From contig JAKIWE010000003.1 of NCBI GenBank assembly GCA_022750195.1, positions 124,001 to 188,000 of the forward strand: DNA of 64,000 nucleotides, read 5' to 3'. A program made the position numbers and the translations under genes. Each line of letters begins with the position of its first letter. The stretch's first letter is position 1. The stretch is from Thermoplasmata archaeon (lineage in GTDB: Archaea; Thermoplasmatota; Thermoplasmata; Lutacidiplasmatales; UBA184). Of the stretch, positions 51,531 to 59,987 are shown piece after piece. The notes beneath the pieces were generated by a model. The model was not told the DNA's origin and searched no databases. It was given only the letters and a program-made list of their open reading frames with translations.

Positions 51531-52574
51531 TCAAACCGCGGGGACGAGCACTCGCTCGCTGCCGCCCATCGACACCGCGCGGTCGAGGGCGACCTCGGCG
51601 ATCGACGTGAGGCTTGCGGCACTGCGCTCGAGGGCAGAAGTGGCGGCTGTCAGACCGGAACGGCGGGCGGCACCGTTCATGCCCCGGGAGGCCGACCGGG
51701 CGGCGTCGGCGAGGTGGGTCGACGCGGAGAATGCCTCGCACGCTTCTCCGAGGGATGGATGCATCAGGGCGTCGACGACCGACTTCAGGCTCTCTTTGAG
51801 CTCGGTCAGGAGGGGCGAGAGCTCCGTCCACGCCACGACCGGCGCCTCCGGGGCGGTCTGGACGCGGTTCGCTACATCCTCGAGCAGCTCGCCCATCTCG
51901 CGAAGGGCGTGGACGACCACCCGCCACTCGAGGAGGTGGCGCGGGTCGGGGCTGCCGATCCGGCGGGCAAGCGACCAGTCGCGGCTCGCGAGGAACAGCT
52001 GCCGGACGAGGAGCGCGAGCACTCGGCTCGTCTCGTCCTTGAGGGAGGTCAGGCGCCGCGAGCGGCCGCCGCTCCCGATCATCGCCTCCGCCTCCTCGAT
52101 GAAGGCGACCAGGATCATTTTCATCCGTTGCACGAGCTGCGGCAGCCCGTACTTCGACGGGTCGATGAAGCTCTGGAGGACGATCCGGTTCGGCTCCTGC
52201 GCGACGACCGAGACGCCGAGCAATCCTCGCGCGGTCTGCAGGAGCTCTTCGACCCGCTCCGGGGCCAGCGGAACCTCGCTGCGGATCTCGATCGCGTCGT
52301 GGCCCACTCGGTAGGCGCCCACGATGAGGCGCTCGAGGACGCCGGGCGTGTCGAACGACTGGGCGTGGACGAGGAACGGCGAGGCCACGGGCCCGCCGCC
52401 GGGGGTGGGGGCGGGTTTCAGGAACAGCGTGCCGTCGTCGTTCTGGTCGAAGACCACGAGGTCCCCCGGCCGAAGGTTCATCGCCTCCGCCCATGGTTTG
52501 GGCAGGGTCACCGCGATCGACGAGTGGCCCGCCTTCAGAATCCGGCGCTCGCGCGTCGGAGCCCCCCACGCCAT
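51531..52574 (-). CDS. AbrB-PhoU fusion regulator
   Basis: A 347-residue protein. Residues 8-52 form a SpoVT/AbrB domain (RRILKAGHSSIAVTLPKPWA, then LRPGDLVVF), a swapped-hairpin DNA-binding fold. The remainder is helical with PhoU-like segments. Archaeal proteins of this build are called phosphate uptake regulators. It lacks a phosphate transporter nearby; instead it sits between Tat and cupredoxin genes, so it may regulate respiration. An 18-base palindrome upstream could be its own operator. Confidence 0.83.
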   Translation of the reverse strand: MAWGAPTRERRILKAGHSSIAVTLPKPWAEAMNLRPGDLVVFDQNDDGTLFLKPAPTPGGGPVASPFLVHAQSFDTPGVLERLIVGAYRVGHDAIEIRSEVPLAPERVEELLQTARGLLGVSVVAQEPNRIVLQSFIDPSKYGLPQLVQRMKMILVAFIEEAEAMIGSGGRSRRLTSLKDETSRVLALLVRQLFLASRDWSLARRIGSPDPRHLLEWRVVVHALREMGELLEDVANRVQTAPEAPVVAWTELSPLLTELKESLKSVVDALMHPSLGEACEAFSASTHLADAARSASRGMNGAARRSGLTAATSALERSAASLTSIAEVALDRAVSMGGSERVLVPAV

Positions 52575-52618
52575 GTTGCTCTCCAGACCTCTTACGAGGT
52601 CCGTAGGTTCGGAGGGAG

Positions 52619-52636
52619 AACGCCTAGTTAGGCGTT
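52619..52636. promoter_or_regulatory. 18-base palindrome upstream of the AbrB-PhoU gene
   Basis: AACGCCTA (52619-52626), GT, then TAGGCGTT (52629-52636), a perfect 8-base inverted repeat with a 2-base centre. It is 45-62 bases upstream of the AbrB-PhoU ATG, inside its presumed promoter. A second small dyad (ACCTC-4 bases-GAGGT, about 52587-52600) lies closer to the gene. No T run follows, so a terminator is unlikely. The half-site equals the core-promoter octamer seen near korA and moaD. Confidence 0.55.
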
Positions 52637-52645
52637 GCGGAGAAC

Positions 52646-53329
52646 CTACGGGAGCTTCGGAGGTTGCTGGGACGGCTCCGGATACCCCAGCCGCTCGGGT
52701 GGCATTTCATCGTGGGAGCCGCGGCGACGCCCTATCACGAAGGCGAGGACGATGGCCAAGATAACGAGGCCGGCGATCCCTCCCCCGATGAGGAAGACCG
52801 GTCCTCCGGGCCCGTCGTACGCCTGGCCGTTCGTGACCATCACGCCCGACCCCATGAACCCGTACATCCCCGAGGCGAAGTGGCCGGACTGAGTGCAGAC
52901 GAACTCGTAGACCCCCAAGTGCGGGGCCGTGAACGTGGCCGTGACCGTCACGGGGCTCGACCCGACCGTGAGATTCACCAGCGGAGGATGGTGCGTGAAG
53001 TACGACAGCAGCGTCGAGGTCCCCGCCCCGGAGGGGAAGCTGTAGTTCGCCTCCGCGACGAGGAGGAAGTTGTGGGGTTGAGTGTCCGTCCCGACGAACG
53101 CAAAATTGACCGTATCGCCGGGCTGGACTTCGAAGTCGGATGGGGCAAAGGCGAAGGCGCTCCCGACGGTCACCGTCACAGAGACGGTCGCGCGGGCGTG
53201 GTTCGAGGCACGGGGCGCCGGGCGAGCGCCGTCACTCAACCCGGCCGCGGAGAGCACGACCAGGGCTCCGACCACCAACGCCCCGAGCGACCGCCACCCG
53301 AGTCGCTGGACGAAGCTTCGGCCGATCAT
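52646..53329 (-). CDS. Membrane-anchored cupredoxin
   Basis: A 227-residue protein with an N-terminal signal (residues 15-30), a blue-copper domain and a C-terminal helix (GGGIAGLVILAIVLAFVIG) followed by a cytoplasmic tail. Copper ligands are H86 (QPHNF), C145, H150 and M155 in VCTQSGHFASGM. This type could carry electrons between the bc complex and CoxII, replacing cytochrome c. ATG 53329 is chosen over an upstream GTG because of a TATA-like stretch near 53362. Confidence 0.88.
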   Translation of the reverse strand: MIGRSFVQRLGWRSLGALVVGALVVLSAAGLSDGARPAPRASNHARATVSVTVTVGSAFAFAPSDFEVQPGDTVNFAFVGTDTQPHNFLLVAEANYSFPSGAGTSTLLSYFTHHPPLVNLTVGSSPVTVTATFTAPHLGVYEFVCTQSGHFASGMYGFMGSGVMVTNGQAYDGPGGPVFLIGGGIAGLVILAIVLAFVIGRRRGSHDEMPPERLGYPEPSQQPPKLP

Positions 53330-53467
53330 GGGCGACGAGTGGCTCTCCACTGTGGGTTCGATTCAAAGGCCTTCCGTACGTACGCTGAGGGCCGGGCCGA
53401 CCGGACCACGACGCTGGGGCTCGCCCACCGGTTCGTACGCCGGGCATAAGAAAAACGCCTCCTCGCT

Positions 53468-53704
53468 GTGCTTGTGCCGTCGGCCCTCGTGCGGAGGCTC
53501 GCGCTCGCCCTGCTCAGCGCCTCCCCCCTGCTCTTCCTGACCGGCACGGCGGCCGCGGGCCCCACGGACCTTCAGCAGACCGAACCTCTCGTCTGGGTGA
53601 TGATCGGCATCAGCGTCGCGGGGGCCGTCATCGTCTACGCGGTCCTCGCTTACGCCCTCTGGAAGTTCCGGGACCCGCACACCAAAGGGCGGAAGTATGG
53701 TTAA
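53468..53704 (+). CDS. Cytochrome oxidase subunit II, N-terminal part (first helix) as a separate frame
   Basis: A 78-residue protein from GTG 53468: a signal-like segment (LALALLSASPLLFLTG) ending near Ala-Gly, then a transmembrane helix (VWVMIGISVAGAVIVYAVLAYALWKF) and RDPHTKGRKYG. In ordinary CoxII this helix precedes a second one reading xLExxWT. Here that second helix begins in another frame, at an ATG overlapping this stop by 8 bases. A TATA-like GGCATAAG lies just upstream, giving a leaderless start. Either a natural split or a frameshift explains it. Confidence 0.75.
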   Translation: MLVPSALVRRLALALLSASPLLFLTGTAAAGPTDLQQTEPLVWVMIGISVAGAVIVYAVLAYALWKFRDPHTKGRKYG

Positions 53705-54158
53705 CCGCCTCGAGCTCACCTGGACCCTCATCACCGTCGGACTGATCACCGGCGTGGCGGTGTACTCGACCGTCCTGCTCTACCACATCGACGCCTTGCC
53801 GGCCCACCCGAACGAGTACGTGGTCATCTACGGCCACCAGTGGTACTGGCAGTTCTACTACCCCGCGAACAACACCCTCTACAACTCGACGTACGACCCG
53901 ACGACCAACACGGTCTCGGGGGGGGCTTTATGGGCCGCGCCCGGGTCGACCGTTCAGATCAACGTTACCGGGGTGGATGTGGTCCATTCCTTCAACATCG
54001 CGGGGCTCGGCGTACGGATCGACGCGATCCCCGGTCGCGTGAACACCTTCGCCTTCAACGTCCCGAACGTCGCGCCCGGGACGCAGTACCTGATCCAGTG
54101 CACGGAGTTCTGCGGGACGTTCCACGGGACGATGCGGTCGTTCCTCGTCGTCACGTAG
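53697..54158 (+). CDS. coxB: Cytochrome oxidase subunit II, second helix and CuA domain
   Basis: A 153-residue protein. It opens MVNRLELTWTLITV, the family's second helix, followed by GHQWYWQFYYP (the electron-entry aromatic region) and a full CuA site: H97 (VVHSF), C135, E137, C139, H143 and M146 in CTEFCGTFHGTM. The first helix is encoded in the preceding overlapping frame. The gene is on the opposite strand from coxA. Its end overlaps the end of the giant surface-protein gene by 8 bases. Confidence 0.92.
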   Translation: MVNRLELTWTLITVGLITGVAVYSTVLLYHIDALPAHPNEYVVIYGHQWYWQFYYPANNTLYNSTYDPTTNTVSGGALWAAPGSTVQINVTGVDVVHSFNIAGLGVRIDAIPGRVNTFAFNVPNVAPGTQYLIQCTEFCGTFHGTMRSFLVVT

Positions 54159-57100
54159 GCCCGACGGGCTCGGGCGGGGTCTCCACCACGTCGCCGTCGG
54201 CCGGCGCCTCGAACCGGTAGCCCGTCCCGCCCGTGCGGCTTTCCGCCCTTTCCGCCGGCACGGAGAAAGTGGGTCCCCGTCGTCGGCGCCAGAGGTAGTA
54301 GAGCGCGCCCGCCCCCGCGGCGACCGCCACCCCCACGCCGATCGGCATCAGCCAGCTCTCCCAGGCCGTGCTGGCGTGGGCCAGCCCGCCGACCGGGGCG
54401 AGCGCGACCGTCACTGGCCCGGGGGCACCGGCCAACGAGAGCACCGTGCGGTTCGTCTGGTAGCCGGCCGCTTTGGTCGTGACGGCAAAGGTGCCCGGAG
54501 GGAGCGTGAGTCCGAACCTCCCGTCCGTGTGCGAGAGCTCGGCCTCGCGGACGACCACCCCGGTCGACGAGTTGCCAAGGACACTGACCGACGCACCGCC
54601 GATCGGTAGGCCGGTGAGCCCGTCGACGACAAGCCCCAGGATCGCGTAGCCGGACGGGACGAGCGAGAGGTCGTGCCGGACCGGAGCGCCGTTCACCTGG
54701 ATCGTGAAGTTCACCCAGTTGTAGGCGACCGACGAACCGTTCGGCCCCTCGGCGGTGAGGTCGTAGCTCCCGTTCGCCAGGTCGAGCTTGAAGTAGCCGG
54801 CCGCGTCGGTCGTCACGGCGGCGATTCCGCCGCCGGCGATTTGGGCGCTCGGGACGGCGGCGCCGCTCGACCGGTCCTTCACCACGCCCTGCACTGGGTA
54901 GGTCATGGTGGCCAGCAGCAGCGCGAGCCCGCTGATCGGAGAGTGGACGAAGACGGTCGCCTGCGCCGGATGGTACCCGGGCGCGGCCGCGACGATCGAG
55001 AATGTCCCGTAGTATAGGGTCAGGTTGAACGCGCCGACGCTGTCCGCCTGGGTAGAGGCGATGACCGCGCCGAACTCGTAGGCCGTGACGAGCGCGCCGA
55101 CCAGAGGACGATGCGGCGAAGCGCTCGTCGCGACGGTGCCGGCGACAGGCAACGGGAGCGTCGACGGCAGCGGGGTCAGATTCACCGAGCTGAGGAACGC
55201 CGTTCCGCCCACCGGCACGAGGACCGTCGTGAAGTTGTCGTTGAAGCCGGAGGCCGAGACGTCGATCTGGACCGGACCCGGCGGGCAGGCGACCGCGAAC
55301 CGGCCGGTCGCGTTGGAAAGGACCAGCCCCGCGCACGGTCCGCCCGCCCACGTCGCGCAGGCGCGGACCGCCGCGCCGGCGATCGGCGTGCCGTTCGGCA
55401 ACGCATCGACGGTGCCGTAGATCGACCCGAAGGCGAAGAGGAAGACGACCCCCACGTCGATCTTGGCGCCGGCCAAGATCGACAGGTTCTGGAACGAGCT
55501 GTTGTACAGCGGCGCGCCATAGCGGAGGACGTACTCCCCCGGCGGGGCCGGGAGGACGAAGGAGCCGTTCCGGTCCGTCGAGACGCTGAGGAAGCACGGG
55601 CCCGCCGGGTAGCCGAGCGTCGAGCAGACCGAGACGTTCCCGTTCCCGATGGCCCCCCCGCTCGGGATGCCGATGAGACGGCCGGTGATCGTCGCGTAGG
55701 TGAAGACGGGGACGGCCCCGACCTCGACCCAGGTGTCGGTCCGCACCAGGACGGCGACAGTGAAATTGGTGGCGTACCCTTCGGCGACGACGGTCACGAC
55801 GTCGACCCCCGGCGGCGCTGCGACCCAGAAGACCCCCGCGCCGTTCGTGGCCCCTTCGGTCAGGCAGATCGGTTGGCCGAGCGGGCAGACCTGGACCGTC
55901 ACGTTGGCGACGGGCAGGTGGCTCGGGTAGGCGAGGACCTGGCCCGCGACGATCCCGTCCCCGGTGAGGTTCGCAAAGGGGACGACGACGGTCCCCCCAC
56001 GCGTCAGGTTGTACGCCGCGGCGTACGGGCTGTACCCGGGCATCTGGACCTCGAAGGTCTCGAGCCCGCTCGGGGGCGGGGCGAAAGCGAAGAACTGGCC
56101 GAGGTCGTTGGTGACCGTCGGGAGGCCGAGGATCCCCCCGGAGGGGCTCACGACCACGACCCGAGCGGACGGGAGCGGCTGCCCGGTCGCAGCGTCGACC
56201 GCCGTCGTCGTGGGGGTGGTGTTGACGGTGTTGACGAACGGCGACCGGTAGAACGTCCCGGTGTCCGGGAACGGGTTCTCCGTCAGGTTCACCCGGCCGA
56301 GCGGGGTGGTCCGGGACGAGCTCACGGTCGCGCTGACGTTCGCGGGCAGGTAGTACGGCAGGCTCGAGATGAACACCGTGTCCGTCCCAGGGGGGGCGGA
56401 GACGTTCGCGACGCCGTTCCCATCCGCCCGACCCGACCCGAGCCAGTTGGTGCGGTTGGCCGGGTCGGGCTCGACGACCGTCAGGGAGGCGAACGGAACC
56501 GGCGCCCCGGTCGTCCCGTCGCGCAGTCCGATCTTGATCCACCCGTAGTGGGGTTCCGTCACGTTGGCCGCCGCGACGACAATCCCGGCGACGACCGAAC
56601 CGGTCACCGTCACGTTGGCGGTCAGGAAACCGCCGCCCGTCCCCTCGATCGTGGTGCGGCTTCCTCCCCGAGGTTCGAGGAACAGGTAGTTCCCGCCACC
56701 GCCCGGCGTGCAGGAGGTGAATCCCGCCAGAGTCCCGGTGACCGTCGAGCTGAGGTACCCGAAGTGGATCGGGTCCTGGGCCTCACCGAGCGTCGTGTTC
56801 CAGGTGCCGCCGTCCCTCTCGGTTCCGGCGAGCCCGCCGAAGATGGCGAGCGACAAGGCGCCCGGTCCGGACTGGGCCAGCCGGGTCAGGTCCCGGGTGG
56901 CGTCGACGATGACGACGAGGGAGGTGAACCCGTACGGCGCCGTTCCGTCCCCCGCGGCCGGGCCCCCGCCGCCGCCGGCCAAGGTCAGGGTGTCGCCGAT
57001 CCCGCTCGGGCCGCTCACGTTGAAGAAGCCGCCGGTGTCGACGATCCCGACGGGCCCGCACGGCGCACCGGCGCCCGCGCAGAGCAGGGCGGTCGACGCG

Positions 57101-59922
57101 CCCGCTCCGAGGCCCTCGGTCGTCGCGAGCGAGGTCCACGGGAAGATCGGGAGCCGCCCCTCGACGGCAGGCTGCGGGGTGAGGTCGATCGTCCCGAGGT
57201 TGACGGTCGTTCCCGCGGTCGCGTTCAGGAACACCGTGCGCGGGACGAAAGTGGAGGCGTTGACGTACAGCTCGTAGGCACCGGTGGGCACCGTGCCGTT
57301 GAACACCCCTCCCGAGTTGGAGAGGTCGCTAAAGGTGAGGCAGCCGGTCCCCACGACCGGACAGGCATCGATGTTCGCCCCCGCTACGCCGTAGCCGCGG
57401 CGGGCGTCCACGATCTGCCCGACGACCCAGGAGCCGGTCGACCCGCTCGACGCCCCCGTCGGACGGAGGGTGGGGAACGGGAGTCCGAACGGCGCTCCCG
57501 CCCCGATCGGGCTCAGCCGGATCGGGGGGACGAGGGAGAGAGCTCCCGCGGTCGTATTGACCCAGGTCCAGTTCGCCTCGTACCCGGAGGCGGTGGCGAC
57601 CACCTCGTAGGTACCCCACGGGAGCTGACCCCCCCGGACGGGTCCGCTATACTGGCCGTTGCTCCCGGTCAGCCCGTCGCCTCCTATCGGGATACAGAGC
57701 GATAGCTGGCCGATCGGGCAGGCCGAGACGTGGGCCTCGGTGGCGCCGACGCCCCCGGCGATCAACACCTGGCCGGCGAGCACCGCCGGCGTCGCGAGGT
57801 AGATGTCCCCGGAGGAGTTCGCCCCCGTCACGTCGACCCACGTCGTGTTCGACTCGTAGTACGACGGGATCACCAGGACACGGTCCCAGCCCAGCGGCGC
57901 GGAGGCGTTGAAGGCCCCCGTGGTGTTGTTGACCACGATCGGCGAGCACTGGTAGCCGTTGGGCGTCGGACCGGCCGGGCAGATCTCGACCTCGGCCTCG
58001 AGGCCGGCGGGTGGCTCCTGCGGACCGCCGATGGGGGTCGAGATGTAGACGTGACCGGAGATGCTCCCGATACCGGCCGCCGTGGTGAGGTTGACCCACC
58101 CTACGTCGATCGGATGGCCGGCGAGATGGCAACAATGAGGGTCGACGTAGGTCCAGGTACGATTCGCCGCCCCGTTGAACCCGGTCACGGTCACCTCGAC
58201 CGGGCCGGGGGGGCTCTCGGCGCAGAACCAACCCGGCCCCGCCGTGCACCCTGGGTCTCCTATCCCGCCTGAGCTACTGCCCAAACAACGTGGCTCGTCG
58301 GTCGAACAGATCGCGACGGTGAAGTCGTTGGTCGCGACGCCGGTCGGCTCGAGGGCGACTTGGCCTTCGACGAAGGCGCCGGCCGTGAAGTTCACGAACG
58401 AGAGATTTACCGCCCGGTCGGGGGTCACGTTGGCCCACGTGAGGTTGGCCCAGATGAAGGGCATCGTCGCGAAGTGGGCGACCTCGACCTCGAGGGGGGC
58501 CGTCTCGCTCGGCGAGCCGACGTAGACGATATCCCGCAGGGGCGGTGCGGCGACCGAAACCCAGCCGCCGTAACCGTACGTCGGGAACGAGCAATCACCT
58601 TCCCTCCACGGGAAGGTTCCGCTCGTGGGCACCGGGATGGCCAAGCCGTCGAGCGAGCAGACCGCAAGAAGCCCCTCGCCGCCATCGATCGTCCACGTGC
58701 CGGCGGGAGGCGGCCCGCCGGTGAGCCCGGTCGTGAAGTTGATCAGGCCAAACGGCACGAGTTCCACCGGGCGTAGGTTGAATGCGCCGCCCGCCGGGTG
58801 GCGGGGTATGTCCGGGAGCGTCGAGATGTTCACGACATACCCCGGCTCGAAGACACGCATCAGGTCCGGGCCGGGGGGCGCGGTCGCAGAGTCGAGGCAG
58901 AGCTGGCTCACCCGAGAACAGACCTGCACGCCCGCCGGGGCAAGAGCGGTGCCCGTGACCGAGTCGACGAAGGAGACGTTGAGCGGGGTCCCGTTCTCGA
59001 TGTAGACGACGCCGGCGTCGACGATGCCGTACGGAGCCGCGGCGGCGAAGGTGAAGTTCGGAAGCGACACGGCCTTATTCGGGGGGAGAAGGTCGATCCG
59101 GGAAGGGACGGGGGGCAGTTGGATGAGGAAACTTCCGTTCGCGGCGGTGGAGCCGCCGGGGGTGATGATCAGGCCATCGCGGCTCGTGCCGGTCAGGGTC
59201 ACGCCCGAGGCCCCCGGCGTCCCCGGGGCGTCGTACTTGACGATGCCTTTGGCGTAGCCGACATGGACCAGGTCGATGGTGCCGAGGGCGTCGGTGCCCG
59301 TGGGCGGCACGCTCGTCCAGGTCCGGTTCTCGATGTAGTTGGTGTGATTGAACGACAGCGTTGCCGGTCCCGCGGGTGCGGAGATCCGGAAACCCCCTGA
59401 GCTGTTGGTCGTCGTGTAGCACGAGCCGACGCAGAGGCCCCCCGCGAGGGGCGTCAAGGTGACGGTCACGGCGGGGATCGGCGTGCCGAAGTGGGGGTCG
59501 AAGACGTTCCCCGTCACGACTCCGCCCGCGAGCGGGTGCGGGGATCCCCTCGAGGACGCGGCGGCGCTAAGGACAATCGCCGGGGCGGTGGTGGTGCGGT
59601 TCGTCGCGTTGACCGCCTCGACCCCTCCACGCAGGGTCGGGTCGGCAGCGACCCAGCGGCCGACGTCCACGAACGGCTCTTGGCTAGGCACGGCACCCGC
59701 CAGGAGAGCGCCTTCCGACGGCGGAGGCCCGGTCGATGCCTCCGCGGGATGGCCGCCGGCGGAGGTTGTGGGGGGGGAGGCGCGAGGGGACGAGAGCGGA
59801 GGAACCGAGGGTACGGCGACCAGCACCGCGACCAGAAGCACGAGGCCCCAGCTCCAAGGTCTACGGAGGCCTCCCGAACGGCCTCTTGGCCCCGAGCGCA
59901 GGACCCGTCGAACGTCCCTCAC
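54151..59922 (-). CDS. Giant surface protein with repeated carboxypeptidase-regulatory-like domains
   Basis: A 1,923-residue protein from GTG. A signal sequence (residues 21-43) is followed by at least ten repeats of beta-sandwich type, each beginning like V-x-G-x-V-x-D-x-x-x-G-x-P-I-x-x-A-x-V and containing T-x-x-x-G-x-F near the middle (for example GVVKDRSSGAAVPSAQIAGG). These are carboxypeptidase-regulatory-like/CnaB-like folds. A C-terminal helix (residues about 1870-1890) and RRRRG anchor it, with a cytoplasmic tail. Many N-x-S/T sites suggest heavy glycosylation. No peptidase motif is seen. A stalk or adhesin role is inferred. Confidence 0.85.
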   Translation of the reverse strand: MRDVRRVLRSGPRGRSGGLRRPWSWGLVLLVAVLVAVPSVPPLSSPRASPPTTSAGGHPAEASTGPPPSEGALLAGAVPSQEPFVDVGRWVAADPTLRGGVEAVNATNRTTTAPAIVLSAAASSRGSPHPLAGGVVTGNVFDPHFGTPIPAVTVTLTPLAGGLCVGSCYTTTNSSGGFRISAPAGPATLSFNHTNYIENRTWTSVPPTGTDALGTIDLVHVGYAKGIVKYDAPGTPGASGVTLTGTSRDGLIITPGGSTAANGSFLIQLPPVPSRIDLLPPNKAVSLPNFTFAAAAPYGIVDAGVVYIENGTPLNVSFVDSVTGTALAPAGVQVCSRVSQLCLDSATAPPGPDLMRVFEPGYVVNISTLPDIPRHPAGGAFNLRPVELVPFGLINFTTGLTGGPPPAGTWTIDGGEGLLAVCSLDGLAIPVPTSGTFPWREGDCSFPTYGYGGWVSVAAPPLRDIVYVGSPSETAPLEVEVAHFATMPFIWANLTWANVTPDRAVNLSFVNFTAGAFVEGQVALEPTGVATNDFTVAICSTDEPRCLGSSSGGIGDPGCTAGPGWFCAESPPGPVEVTVTGFNGAANRTWTYVDPHCCHLAGHPIDVGWVNLTTAAGIGSISGHVYISTPIGGPQEPPAGLEAEVEICPAGPTPNGYQCSPIVVNNTTGAFNASAPLGWDRVLVIPSYYESNTTWVDVTGANSSGDIYLATPAVLAGQVLIAGGVGATEAHVSACPIGQLSLCIPIGGDGLTGSNGQYSGPVRGGQLPWGTYEVVATASGYEANWTWVNTTAGALSLVPPIRLSPIGAGAPFGLPFPTLRPTGASSGSTGSWVVGQIVDARRGYGVAGANIDACPVVGTGCLTFSDLSNSGGVFNGTVPTGAYELYVNASTFVPRTVFLNATAGTTVNLGTIDLTPQPAVEGRLPIFPWTSLATTEGLGAGASTALLCAGAGAPCGPVGIVDTGGFFNVSGPSGIGDTLTLAGGGGGPAAGDGTAPYGFTSLVVIVDATRDLTRLAQSGPGALSLAIFGGLAGTERDGGTWNTTLGEAQDPIHFGYLSSTVTGTLAGFTSCTPGGGGNYLFLEPRGGSRTTIEGTGGGFLTANVTVTGSVVAGIVVAAANVTEPHYGWIKIGLRDGTTGAPVPFASLTVVEPDPANRTNWLGSGRADGNGVANVSAPPGTDTVFISSLPYYLPANVSATVSSSRTTPLGRVNLTENPFPDTGTFYRSPFVNTVNTTPTTTAVDAATGQPLPSARVVVVSPSGGILGLPTVTNDLGQFFAFAPPPSGLETFEVQMPGYSPYAAAYNLTRGGTVVVPFANLTGDGIVAGQVLAYPSHLPVANVTVQVCPLGQPICLTEGATNGAGVFWVAAPPGVDVVTVVAEGYATNFTVAVLVRTDTWVEVGAVPVFTYATITGRLIGIPSGGAIGNGNVSVCSTLGYPAGPCFLSVSTDRNGSFVLPAPPGEYVLRYGAPLYNSSFQNLSILAGAKIDVGVVFLFAFGSIYGTVDALPNGTPIAGAAVRACATWAGGPCAGLVLSNATGRFAVACPPGPVQIDVSASGFNDNFTTVLVPVGGTAFLSSVNLTPLPSTLPLPVAGTVATSASPHRPLVGALVTAYEFGAVIASTQADSVGAFNLTLYYGTFSIVAAAPGYHPAQATVFVHSPISGLALLLATMTYPVQGVVKDRSSGAAVPSAQIAGGGIAAVTTDAAGYFKLDLANGSYDLTAEGPNGSSVAYNWVNFTIQVNGAPVRHDLSLVPSGYAILGLVVDGLTGLPIGGASVSVLGNSSTGVVVREAELSHTDGRFGLTLPPGTFAVTTKAAGYQTNRTVLSLAGAPGPVTVALAPVGGLAHASTAWESWLMPIGVGVAVAAGAGALYYLWRRRRGPTFSVPAERAESRTGGTGYRFEAPADGDVVETPPEPVGPT

Positions 59923-59987
59923 GGCCGCCGGACGGAGCGGCGGAGCGTAGATGAACCTCTTGGGTCGCCAGCCCCTTGGTTTCTACG

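Noticed and set aside
53954-57705. Long open frames on both strands within the giant surface-protein gene
   Set aside because: They are Arg/Gly/Asp-rich low-complexity translations without motifs, whereas the 1,923-residue frame has a signal, repeats and an anchor.
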